Positions 1 to 5,672 of a stretch of DNA of 8,346 nt are shown here, in pieces (the first letter of the stretch is position 1; each line of letters opens with the position of its first letter). The translations under genes were made by a program, and so were the position numbers. Origin of the DNA: Ruminococcaceae bacterium UBA1772 (GTDB taxonomy: Bacteria > Bacillota > Clostridia > Oscillospirales > Acutalibacteraceae); contig DCGS01000100.1 of the NCBI GenBank assembly GCA_002314645.1, positions 26,956 to 35,301 on the forward strand. Reading direction: 5' to 3'. The notes below the pieces were generated by a model. That model was not told the DNA's origin, made no database searches, and saw only the letters and a list, made by a program, of their open reading frames with translations.

Positions 1-947
1 TAACCACCAGCAATAATCTTACCAAAGATTGTAAGGTCTGGATCAATGCCGTAGTAACCCTGAGCACCTGAAAGACCAATACGGAAACCAGATACAACTT
101 CATCACAGATGAGAAGTGCGCCATACTTGTGGCAGAGTTCTTCTACACCCTTAACGAATTCTCTTGTTACTGGACGAGTAGCTGATTCTGGGCCAATTGG
201 CTCAATGAATACACCAGCAGTACCACCGTTCTTTTCGTTCATCTTGAGCTTTCTTTCAAGATCCTTGAGGTCACCTGGGAAGAATTCCTGTGTATGCTTA
301 AATACGAACATAGGAACACCCTTTGACTGGAGGTTCTTTGTACCAGGAACACGCATACCCCATGCAAGCTGATCTGACCAGCCGTGGTAAGCACCACCCA
401 TTTTAAGGATGTTCTTCTTACCTGTTGCAAGACGAGCTACACGAACTGCGCACATACAAGCCTCAGTACCTGAACCGAGCATACGGAACATTTCTACTGA
501 AGGTACACACTCTGAAATCTTCTTAGCAAGCTTGTACTCATACTCATGGAAAAGACCTGTTGAAGGACCACATGTGTCAAGAAGGTCCTTAACTGCGTCA
601 CGAACAACTGGGTCATTTGAACCAAGGATTGTTGGACCACCAGCCTGAAGGAAGTCATAGTACTTGTTTCCGTCAATGTCGTAAAGATAAGCGCCTTCAG
701 CCTTTGTCATTACGATTGGGAATGGATGGTTGAAAGCAAGGTTGTGCTGTACACCGCCAGGGATAACATCACGTGCTTCTGTAATCATCTTCTTTGAAGT
801 TGCACACTTCTTCTCGAAGTATTCTTCTTCATACTTTGCCAAAGCATCTCTGTTAATTGAGTAAATTGGCTTCTTAATAAGTGCGTCGAGCTCTGCGTTA
901 ATTGCAAGGGCATCTGGGTACTCTGAAATAGCGAATCTTGTATCCAT
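1..947 (-). CDS. PLP-dependent class-III aminotransferase, glutamate-1-semialdehyde aminomutase-like (partial, C-terminus missing)
   Basis: This open frame gives 315 residues from an ATG at 947 and leaves the window at the left edge with no stop. It is a fold-type I PLP enzyme of the class-III aminotransferase / glutamate-1-semialdehyde 2,1-aminomutase group and should be cytosolic. Visible motifs are the PLP-phosphate loop GSGTEA (158-163), YHGW (187-190), the cofactor-contacting Asp in CDEVVSGFR (about D282) and the Schiff-base lysine in FGKIIAGG (K310), so the catalytic core is intact. HemL-type enzymes are about 430 residues, so roughly 110-140 residues are probably missing. Compared with HemL, the motifs lie a few tens of residues later, which implies an N-terminal extension. 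No haem gene is nearby, so I do not call it hemL; an amino-acid or amino-sugar aminotransferase is equally likely. The start is fixed by GGAGG at 955-959, 7 nt upstream. It is a separate transcript with its own promoter. The family call is firm; the substrate is unknown. Confidence 0.9.
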   Translation of the reverse strand, partial: MDTRFAISEYPDALAINAELDALIKKPIYSINRDALAKYEEEYFEKKCATSKKMITEARDVIPGGVQHNLAFNHPFPIVMTKAEGAYLYDIDGNKYYDFLQAGGPTILGSNDPVVRDAVKDLLDTCGPSTGLFHEYEYKLAKKISECVPSVEMFRMLGSGTEACMCAVRVARLATGKKNILKMGGAYHGWSDQLAWGMRVPGTKNLQSKGVPMFVFKHTQEFFPGDLKDLERKLKMNEKNGGTAGVFIEPIGPESATRPVTREFVKGVEELCHKYGALLICDEVVSGFRIGLSGAQGYYGIDPDLTIFGKIIAGG

Positions 948-981
948 TTTAAAACCTCCAAAAACTATAAATTATTCGACC

Positions 982-997
982 GTGAGCAACCGCTCAC
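982..997. promoter_or_regulatory. 16-bp operator-like palindrome in the aminotransferase leader
   Basis: On the minus strand the sequence GTGAGCGGTTGCTCAC has perfect 6-bp arms around a 4-nt centre. It lies between the predicted start of transcription (about 1006) and the ribosome site (955-959), and it is strikingly GC-rich within AT-rich spacer. It is not followed by a T-run, so it is not a terminator. The position and symmetry fit a repressor operator, for example of a TetR-type dimer. A small leader hairpin is the alternative. The regulator is not in the window. Confidence 0.45.
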
Positions 998-1012
998 AAA
1001 AATTACATATAG

Positions 1013-1040
1013 AGTATATCATTTATTTTTAGATTTGCAA
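1013..1040 (-). promoter_or_regulatory. Sigma-A-type promoter of the aminotransferase gene
   Basis: Reading the minus strand, a -35 box TTGCAA (1040-1035) is followed after 16 nt by a -10 box TATACT (1018-1013). Transcription would start near 1006, giving a leader of about 60 nt before the ATG at 947. The surrounding sequence is very AT-rich, as expected for a strong low-GC promoter. It is assigned by eye from consensus match and spacing. Confidence 0.6.
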
Positions 1041-1101
1041 ATACTAATTTTAACAATTTCTTAATATTTTCATTTTTCTACATTTTGCATAAATAAAACA
1101 T

Positions 1102-1135
1102 AAAAAAGAAGCCAGCTTCAAATGAAACTGGCTTC
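1102..1135 (-). terminator. Rho-independent terminator of the SDR gene
   Basis: The arms 1108-1115 (GAAGCCAG) and 1128-1135 (CTGGCTTC) are perfect complements. One mismatch and three further pairs extend the stem toward a 4-nt loop. In the minus-strand transcript the stem is followed by six U residues (1107-1102). It begins about 16 bp after the SDR stop codon. It separates the SDR gene from the aminotransferase. Confidence 0.9.
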
Positions 1136-1150
1136 CCTATAAGCTTTATA

Positions 1151-1909
1151 TTATACGCAAGTATATCCACCATCAACTGGAAGAATAACGCCTGTAACGT
1201 AGCTTGACTCTTTAGCTGCAAGGAAGATTGCTGCTGAATTGAGTTCGCCTTCGTTACCATAACGACCTACAGGAACTGTAGCCTGCATATATGCCTTAAA
1301 TGAGTCTGTGCTAAGAGTGTCTATTGTAAGCTCTGTAGCAAAGTAACCTGGGCAGATAGCATTACATGTAATACCAAACTTTGCAAGTTCAGCTGCAACT
1401 GCACGAGTGAAGTTTACAACGCCGCCCTTAGATGTGTGGTAAGCAACTGTGTCCATTGCTGTATTACCAACAAGACCGTACATTGAAGCAATGTTAATAA
1501 TACGACCATAGTTGTTCTTCTTCATAATGTTTGCAAATGCACGTGTTACATAGAATACGCTTGTCATGTCAGCTGCAATTGTGAAGTCCCACTCGTCATT
1601 TGTCATTTCACAAACGCCAGCGTTTGCTGCTGAACCAGCGCAGTTAACAAGAACGTCAACCTTGCCAAATTCCTTTTCAACCTCAGCTGCAACTTCGTTA
1701 ACGCGAACTGAATCTGTAACGTCACACTGAAGTGGAAGAACCGTTGTACCACCAGCACGAAGTTCTTCAGCTAAAGCCTCAAGCTTTTCAACTCTACGAG
1801 CTGTTATAACAAGTGTTGCACCCTGTGCTGCATATCCTCTTGCCATCTGTGCGCCAAGTCCTGAAGAAGCACCTGAAACAACTACTACCTGTCCTGTAAG
1901 ATCAAACAT
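1151..1909 (-). CDS. SDR-family NAD(P)-dependent oxidoreductase (FabG / gluconate 5-dehydrogenase-like)
   Basis: This is a classical short-chain dehydrogenase of 252 residues, the usual length, with a single cytosolic Rossmann domain. It has the dinucleotide loop SGASSGLG (12-19), NCAG (89-92, normally NNAG), catalytic S142 and Y157-x3-K161, and the PG motif in NAICPGYFATELT. R38-R39 after the second strand suggest preference for NADP(H). The Asn usually completing the tetrad appears to be Asp (D114). The ICPGYFATELT stretch and the PVDGGYTC end resemble gluconate 5-dehydrogenase and 3-oxoacyl-ACP reductase relatives, but the substrate cannot be read from sequence. I prefer the ATG at 1909: it gives the family-typical MFDLTG start and has an AGAGG 10 nt upstream. 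An in-frame ATG at 1930 would add seven residues and lacks a clear ribosome site. The gene is monocistronic, between its own promoter and terminator, with a Rex-like operator upstream. Confidence 0.93.
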   Translation of the reverse strand: MFDLTGQVVVVSGASSGLGAQMARGYAAQGATLVITARRVEKLEALAEELRAGGTTVLPLQCDVTDSVRVNEVAAEVEKEFGKVDVLVNCAGSAANAGVCEMTNDEWDFTIAADMTSVFYVTRAFANIMKKNNYGRIINIASMYGLVGNTAMDTVAYHTSKGGVVNFTRAVAAELAKFGITCNAICPGYFATELTIDTLSTDSFKAYMQATVPVGRYGNEGELNSAAIFLAAKESSYVTGVILPVDGGYTCV

Positions 1910-1972
1910 AATACATAAGCCTCTTTTCATTAAATTTTCGCTAAAAAGAAATGATATTCATCCCTTTCTATT

Positions 1973-2002
1973 ATAATAACAAAGTAAAAATATATACGTC
2001 AA
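1973..2002 (-). promoter_or_regulatory. Sigma-A-type promoter of the SDR gene
   Basis: On the minus strand a -35 box TTGACG (2002-1997) is followed after 18 nt by TATTAT (1978-1973). A perfect TATAAT overlaps at 1975-1970, but it would need a 21-nt spacer. The leader to the start codon at 1909 is about 55-60 nt. The -35 is only one base from consensus. Confidence 0.6.
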
Positions 2003-2008
2003 GAAGTT

Positions 2009-2026
2009 TTGTTAAATTTTTAACAG
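2009..2026. promoter_or_regulatory. Probable Rex (NADH/NAD+-sensing repressor) operator
   Basis: The plus strand reads TTGTTAAATTTTTAACAG. It matches the published Rex consensus TTGTTAANNNNTTAACAA at every fixed position except the last base. Its core, 2011-2024, is a perfect palindrome. It lies 6 bp upstream of the -35 box of the SDR promoter, in the spacer between the M28 terminator and the SDR gene, so the SDR gene is the only sensible target. Rex releases DNA when NADH/NAD+ is high, so the SDR would be induced under reducing, fermentative conditions. Confidence 0.6.
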
Positions 2027-2049
2027 ACATTCTAAAAAGACGAACCAAT

Positions 2050-2077
2050 AAAAAAGAGTTCGGATTAAACCGAACTC
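2050..2077 (-). terminator. Rho-independent terminator of the M28-ThrH-M28 operon
   Basis: The arms 2056-2063 (GAGTTCGG) and 2070-2077 (CCGAACTC) form a perfect 8-bp stem with a 6-nt loop. In the minus-strand transcript six U residues follow (2055-2050). It starts about 15 bp past the stop codon of the downstream M28 gene. It isolates that operon from the SDR promoter. Confidence 0.9.
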
Positions 2078-2092
2078 CTTTACTTTTACATT

Positions 2093-3331
2093 TTACTGTT
2101 TTGCACCGTTGTCAAACTTCTCAAGAACTTTAACACTTACTGCATAACACTCACCAAGACCTTTAAGGTTCATATTGTCATATGTGTCTCTTCTTGTGTG
2201 GTAATAGTTCTCAAGCTTGTGGTTAAGACCAGTAATACCAGCAGAACGGAAACCAGCCTGAAGGAATGCTGCGTTATCTGTTGCACCGCCAAGTGGTGGA
2301 ACCCAACCCTTAATACATTTAATACCAAGGTCATCTGCAGCTTCCATGAAGAGGTCTGTTACTTCCTTATCTGACTTAACTGTACCGTTGAGGTCTCTGT
2401 AGTTTGCCATAAGGAACTTAGGGTCGTGAATTGTATCATATGAGTAGATGAATGTAGGAACATCCTGGAACTCACCCTTATGAGCATCACACCATGCTTT
2501 AGAACCACGAAGACCAGCTTCTTCAGAACCGTTGAGAATTACACCAACTTCTGTGTTCTCAAGTTCAATTCCCTGGTCGTGAAGAGCCTTAAGAATGGCA
2601 ATACCCATGTAGCAACCTGAAAGGTTATCATTAGCACCGTCAACAACTCTTCTTCTATTCCACATGAAGTACATACCTACCCAGAATGGAGCAAAGATAA
2701 GACCACGAAGAGCAGCCTTATAAAGATTTGTGCCAGGTCTTATGCCCTTGAAGATACCTGTCTTAAATGCCTGTAATGAAGCAATGCCAAGGTAGTAAAG
2801 AGTACCAAGAGCAGAAATAACTATATGACCCTCAAAGCCTACGCCGCCAAGAGCATAGTTTACTGGCCACTCCCAGCAAGCATCTATATGTCCGTTGAAG
2901 AAAATACGACGCTTTACTTCGCCCTTACACTTCTTAATTGCAGTTACATTGTGACCAATCTTCTTTTCAAAAAGTTTGTCTACTGTCTTCTTATACAAAC
3001 CAAACTGTAAAAGAGCTAAAGCCCAACCTGCAGCAATTAAAAGTATTGAAATAATTGGTGCAACAAAAAGAGTTGGAATTGCAAGGAACATAAGCGTGAA
3101 TGTTATCCAAATCCAACCGAAGAATGAATCTGGATGCTCTTCAAATTCCTCAATGTAAACTGTTTCACAGCCGCATTCATTTTTAAGAGTTTCTGCCATA
3201 TATTCAGCTGCTTGAAGCTCACCCTTTGAGCCTGGGTCTCTCTTTTCAAAATTCTTGATAATATATGTTATTTCGTCCAACATATACTGGGCAGCCTTGC
3301 CCTGATCTTTAATTAAAGATTCAAGAGTCAT
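2093..3331 (-). CDS. Membrane-embedded M28-family zinc metallopeptidase (second paralogue)
   Basis: This 412-residue protein has the two-zinc M28 aminopeptidase ligand set: H148 and D150 in NGHIDA, bridging D235 in GANDN, the general-base pair E270-E271 in SEEAGLRG, D299 in YDTIHD and H378 in YYHTRRDT. There is no signal peptide. Hydrophobic segments lie inside the catalytic fold, not at an end: about 70-113 before the HxD motif (long enough for a hairpin of two helices), then about 168-188 and 207-224 between HxD and GANDN. Positive residues after them (WNRRR) suggest the active site faces the cytoplasm. It is the last gene of an operon with ThrH and a paralogue, 41 bp after the ThrH stop. 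An ATG at 3340 directly abuts the AGAGGAG ribosome site; the ATG at 3331, 9 nt away, is the better start. Substrates are unknown; peptides with a free N-terminus are the family norm. Confidence 0.9.
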   Translation of the reverse strand: MTLESLIKDQGKAAQYMLDEITYIIKNFEKRDPGSKGELQAAEYMAETLKNECGCETVYIEEFEEHPDSFFGWIWITFTLMFLAIPTLFVAPIISILLIAAGWALALLQFGLYKKTVDKLFEKKIGHNVTAIKKCKGEVKRRIFFNGHIDACWEWPVNYALGGVGFEGHIVISALGTLYYLGIASLQAFKTGIFKGIRPGTNLYKAALRGLIFAPFWVGMYFMWNRRRVVDGANDNLSGCYMGIAILKALHDQGIELENTEVGVILNGSEEAGLRGSKAWCDAHKGEFQDVPTFIYSYDTIHDPKFLMANYRDLNGTVKSDKEVTDLFMEAADDLGIKCIKGWVPPLGGATDNAAFLQAGFRSAGITGLNHKLENYYHTRRDTYDNMNLKGLGECYAVSVKVLEKFDNGAKQ

Positions 3332-3340
3332 TTTGAACAT

Positions 3341-3347
3341 CTCCTCT
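3341..3347 (-). promoter_or_regulatory. Ribosome binding site that decides the M28 start
   Basis: AGAGGAG on the minus strand touches the ATG at 3340, leaving no spacer. It sits 9 nt from the in-frame ATG at 3331. The spacing favours the inner start. Confidence 0.6.
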
Positions 3348-3372
3348 ATTTAAATAAAATTAAGTCCAAAAA

Positions 3373-3984
3373 TTAGTCCATTGCAGCAATAATTGCATTG
3401 TAAAGATCATCATATTCTTCAAAAGCTTGAAGACTAGGATATTCAGCCTTAATTGCATCTGTGCTCTTGAAGAGGAAGCCTGCCTTTGAATTTAAAATCA
3501 TACCAAGGTCATTGTGGCTGTCACCTGAAGCAATTGTCTCATATCCAATAGACTGAAGAGCCTTAACTGTTGTAAGCTTTGACTTTTCACAACGCATTCT
3601 GTAACCAGTAATTTCTCCATTGTCAGCAACCTCAAGAGTGTTGCAGAAAATTGAAGGCATGCCAAGCTTCTCAATGAGAGGACCAGCAAACTGCTCGAAT
3701 GTATCTGAAAGAATAATTACCTGACATTCTTTTCTAAGCTTGTCAAGGAACTCACGTGCGCCAGGAATTGGATCAATCTTTGCAATTGTTGCCTGGATTT
3801 CTTTAAGTCCAAGACCGTGCTCTTTTAAGATGTTAAGACGATACTGCATAAGCTTATCATAGTCTGGTTCATCTCTTGTTGTTCTTTTAAGTTCTGGAAT
3901 GCCTGTCTCCTCAGCAAAAGCAATCCAAATTTCTGGTACTAATACGCCTTCCATATCAAGGCAAGTAATGTACATGTTTTTCAT
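3373..3984 (-). CDS. thrH: ThrH-type HAD enzyme: phosphoserine phosphatase / homoserine phosphotransferase
   Basis: This 203-residue HAD-superfamily protein has the length and signature of ThrH of Pseudomonas aeruginosa, which dephosphorylates phosphoserine and can transfer the phosphate to homoserine. Motif I is CLDMEGVLVPEIW, with nucleophile D10 and E12 where most HADs have Asp; the D-x-E form is a ThrH hallmark. Motif II is S93 in ILSDTF, and motif IV is GDSHND (D155, D159). The TTRDEPDYDKLM segment also matches ThrH closely. The protein should be cytosolic. It would feed serine synthesis or make O-phosphohomoserine for threonine. It is the middle gene of an operon, 23 bp after one M28 gene and 41 bp before its paralogue. 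The ATG at 3984 is preferred because it is 9 nt from AAAGGAG; the ATG at 3993 abuts that site. Family assignment is strong; the balance between the two activities cannot be seen. Confidence 0.9.
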   Translation of the reverse strand: MKNMYITCLDMEGVLVPEIWIAFAEETGIPELKRTTRDEPDYDKLMQYRLNILKEHGLGLKEIQATIAKIDPIPGAREFLDKLRKECQVIILSDTFEQFAGPLIEKLGMPSIFCNTLEVADNGEITGYRMRCEKSKLTTVKALQSIGYETIASGDSHNDLGMILNSKAGFLFKSTDAIKAEYPSLQAFEEYDDLYNAIIAAMD

Positions 3985-3993
3985 ATTTGACAT

Positions 3994-4000
3994 CTCCTTT
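3994..4000 (-). promoter_or_regulatory. Ribosome binding site that decides the ThrH start
   Basis: AAAGGAG on the minus strand directly abuts an ATG at 3993. It is 9 nt from the in-frame ATG at 3984, which is therefore the likelier start. It lies 14 bp past the stop of the upstream M28 gene, consistent with translation of a shared message. Confidence 0.6.
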
Positions 4001-4007
4001 ATGAAAA

Positions 4008-5267
4008 TTAAAATTCAAGTCCTTTTTCATCAAACAAGAATGCTGCTTCAAGCATAGTGTCAAGACCAGCATAAATTGATCTTTCGTCAAGATTGTCTGC
4101 TGTGTCAAGTCTTGTATGATAGTAACGAGCTGGAGTTGGATCCATTGCCGCAAGGCAACAAGCTCTAATTCCGCCCTGTGTAAGTGCAGCAGCATCTGAA
4201 GAGCCAAAGAACACATTTGCATATGGAAGGTCAAGTCCTGCAACCTTAGATGCCTCTTTAACAAGAGCAGCTGTTCTTTCGTCATTCTTTACTGTACCAC
4301 TCATATCCTTTGCATAAATACCCATATAGTCGTAATCCCTAAGTGTATCTACGCAAACGACAACAGTTTCTATACCGCTGTCCTTTATTTCCTGTGCATG
4401 TGCCTTTGCATAGGCTTTTGCACCACGAAGGCCAGCTTCTTCACAGGCTGTAGACATTGCAACAACCTCAGTGTTTTCAAAACGAATATTATTATCAGCA
4501 AGATATTTCATAACTGCCATACTTGCAAACACGCCTGTTAAGTTGTCGTTTGCTCCTGGCACACATCTTCTCCAGTTAACAAAGAAAATAACTGAAATAA
4601 ATGCAGGAATTGAAATAATTCCGAATATCTTCATTATTACAACGAGGAATGGAACTGTAACCCCGCAGAGAACTAAAATATCAATAATTAAGTTTGCTAC
4701 CAAAGAAACAATTTCAGTAACAATCATTGCAGTTAAGAACTTTCCGCCTCCAAGATATGTATAGTACCATTCATAAGCTGAATCTACATGGCCGCTAAAC
4801 ACAATTCTCTTTTTAGTTTCACCAGCAGATTTTCTTGTGCATACAACGTTATATGTTTCTCTCTTTGGGAAAAACGGATCTAGAAGTTCTTTATAAAATA
4901 AGAACTCACCTAAAATTAAGACTGTTGAAATTAATGTAAGGATAAGCATTACAATTTTAACAGCTACGGCTGTAGTAAGACCAAATAAAACAGTATTCAA
5001 AAGAATTGAAGAAATGAGCATTGCAATACCGTCAACAAGAACCCAGCCCATAAATGCTTTTGGTGAAAGAGTGAATTTCTCTTTTACAACTGAGTCAGCT
5101 GTGTTCTTCATTGAATCAGCTACATAATCCTGAGCCTGATGTTCACTCTCTTCTCCTGACTCTCTTGGACCTACTGTTCCAATTACATTTTTAATTTCAT
5201 CAGCAACATAGCTAGAATAATTTTTCAATTGTTCCTCATAATTTGAGACGCTTTCTCTTGCCTTCAA
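4008..5267 (-). CDS. Membrane-embedded M28-family zinc metallopeptidase (first paralogue)
   Basis: This 419-residue protein has a complete M28 ligand set: H160 and D162 in SGHVDS, D241 in GANDN, E276-E277 in CEEAGLRG, D307 in VCVDTLRD and H384 in YYHTRLDT. It shares the order and spacing of motifs with the paralogue two genes downstream. Four hydrophobic helices are plausible, about 72-98 and 101-126 before the HxD motif and about 177-204 and 206-231 between HxD and GANDN. The membrane hairpins are thus inserted within the peptidase domain. With no signal peptide and positive residues after each pair (FPKRE, NWRRC), the active site probably faces the cytoplasm. It is the first gene of the three-gene operon. 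There is no ATG near the N-terminus: a GTG at 5276 lies only 1 nt from AGGA, whereas the TTG at 5267 is 10 nt away and is preferred. Substrate is unknown. Confidence 0.88.
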   Translation of the reverse strand: MKARESVSNYEEQLKNYSSYVADEIKNVIGTVGPRESGEESEHQAQDYVADSMKNTADSVVKEKFTLSPKAFMGWVLVDGIAMLISSILLNTVLFGLTTAVAVKIVMLILTLISTVLILGEFLFYKELLDPFFPKRETYNVVCTRKSAGETKKRIVFSGHVDSAYEWYYTYLGGGKFLTAMIVTEIVSLVANLIIDILVLCGVTVPFLVVIMKIFGIISIPAFISVIFFVNWRRCVPGANDNLTGVFASMAVMKYLADNNIRFENTEVVAMSTACEEAGLRGAKAYAKAHAQEIKDSGIETVVVCVDTLRDYDYMGIYAKDMSGTVKNDERTAALVKEASKVAGLDLPYANVFFGSSDAAALTQGGIRACCLAAMDPTPARYYHTRLDTADNLDERSIYAGLDTMLEAAFLFDEKGLEF

Positions 5268-5277
5268 AATTAACACT

Positions 5278-5281
5278 TCCT
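5278..5281 (-). promoter_or_regulatory. Ribosome binding site that decides a TTG start for the first M28 gene
   Basis: AGGA on the minus strand is 1 nt from the GTG at 5276 and 10 nt from the in-frame TTG at 5267. The next Met codon is about 55 residues in and would remove sequence conserved with the paralogue, so a non-ATG start is required. Confidence 0.45.
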
Positions 5282-5300
5282 AAAAAAAAATACAGTTAAT

Positions 5301-5329
5301 ATTCTATTCTTTTATAAATAAATAATCAA
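5301..5329 (-). promoter_or_regulatory. Sigma-A-type promoter of the M28-ThrH-M28 operon
   Basis: On the minus strand TTGATT (5329-5324) is followed after exactly 17 nt by TAGAAT (5306-5301), each close to consensus. It lies between the upstream terminator (5359-5390) and the ribosome site at 5278-5281, as an operon promoter should. The leader would be about 30 nt. Confidence 0.55.
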
Positions 5330-5358
5330 GGCAATATATTCAATTACTTAATAAAAGC

Positions 5359-5390
5359 AAAAGAGCTGCGAAAAGTTCGCAGCTCTTTTT
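5359..5390 (-). terminator. Rho-independent terminator after the PC4-like gene
   Basis: The arms 5363-5371 (GAGCTGCGA) and 5377-5385 (TCGCAGCTC) give a perfect 9-bp stem with a 5-nt loop. Four flanking A/T pairs extend it. In the minus-strand transcript U residues follow, so it ends the DUF362-PC4 message 10 bp past the stop codon. The flanking A and T runs make it potentially bidirectional, but no plus-strand gene approaches it. Confidence 0.9.
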
Positions 5391-5399
5391 CATGGATTA

Positions 5400-5621
5400 T
5401 TAGCCAAATTTCTTAGCAAGAAGCTTGTAAAGTTCTTCTGCTTCATCTTCAGTAAGAGTTACACCCTTACCCATTTTTTCATGTTCAGGAGCCCAGTCAC
5501 GAATGTCATACTTTGGCTTTCCTTCGTTCCATGAAATCATGTTGAGTTCTTTTGTCCAACCCTTTGCGTTCTCAGAAATTTCTCCAATTTCCTCAGTAAT
5601 TTCATACTTAAATTCTGGCAT
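5400..5621 (-). CDS. YdbC / PC4-family single-stranded DNA-binding protein
   Basis: This complete small protein of 73 residues matches the bacterial YdbC group of the PC4 (transcriptional coactivator p15) family. The recognisable signature is the run SENAKGWTKELN (16-27), then SWNEGKPKYDIRDW (30-43) and a HEKMGKGVTLT stretch leading into a C-terminal helix, EDEAEELYKLLAKKF. PC4-like proteins are homodimers with a curved beta-sheet that binds single-stranded DNA; Lactococcus YdbC is the structural precedent. The protein should be cytosolic or nucleoid-associated, with a role in transcription, replication or repair that cannot be specified. The start is supported by an excellent GGAGGTGA ribosome site 9 nt upstream. 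It lies 45 bp after the DUF362 stop and immediately before a strong terminator, so it is probably the last gene of that message. High translation is likely. Confidence 0.88.
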   Translation of the reverse strand: MPEFKYEITEEIGEISENAKGWTKELNMISWNEGKPKYDIRDWAPEHEKMGKGVTLTEDEAEELYKLLAKKFG

Positions 5622-5656
5622 TTCATTTCACCTCCGAATTTTTTCTTTAACGTTAA

Positions 5657-5672
5657 CACTAATTAATTAGTG
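5657..5672. repeat. Perfect 16-bp palindrome across the DUF362 stop codon
   Basis: CACTAATTAATTAGTG equals its own reverse complement. It includes the last His codon and the stop of the DUF362 gene and sits in the gap before the PC4-like gene. A 6-bp palindrome, GTTAAC (5652-5657), adjoins it. There is no T-run after it, so it is not a classical terminator. It could be a protein site or chance in AT-rich DNA. Confidence 0.4.

Noticed and set aside
109..648. Plus-strand open frames opposite the aminotransferase.
   Set aside because: They are antisense shadows of a conserved PLP enzyme whose motifs are all in the minus frame, and they have Ser/Arg-rich compositions typical of such shadows.
1039..1056. 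Second Rex-like site upstream of the aminotransferase (TTGTTAA half-site).
   Set aside because: Only the left half matches; the right half reads AGTATTT instead of TTAACAA. A half-site in AT-rich DNA is expected by chance.
3956..4285. Minus-strand open frame of 109 codons overlapping the end of the first M28 gene and the start of ThrH.
   Set aside because: It is Leu/Gln-rich low-complexity translation in another frame of two well-supported genes, with no ribosome site or family resemblance.
4471..4764. Plus-strand open frame of 97 codons inside the first M28 gene.
   Set aside because: It lies entirely antisense to a gene with a complete zinc-ligand set and has no recognisable protein features.
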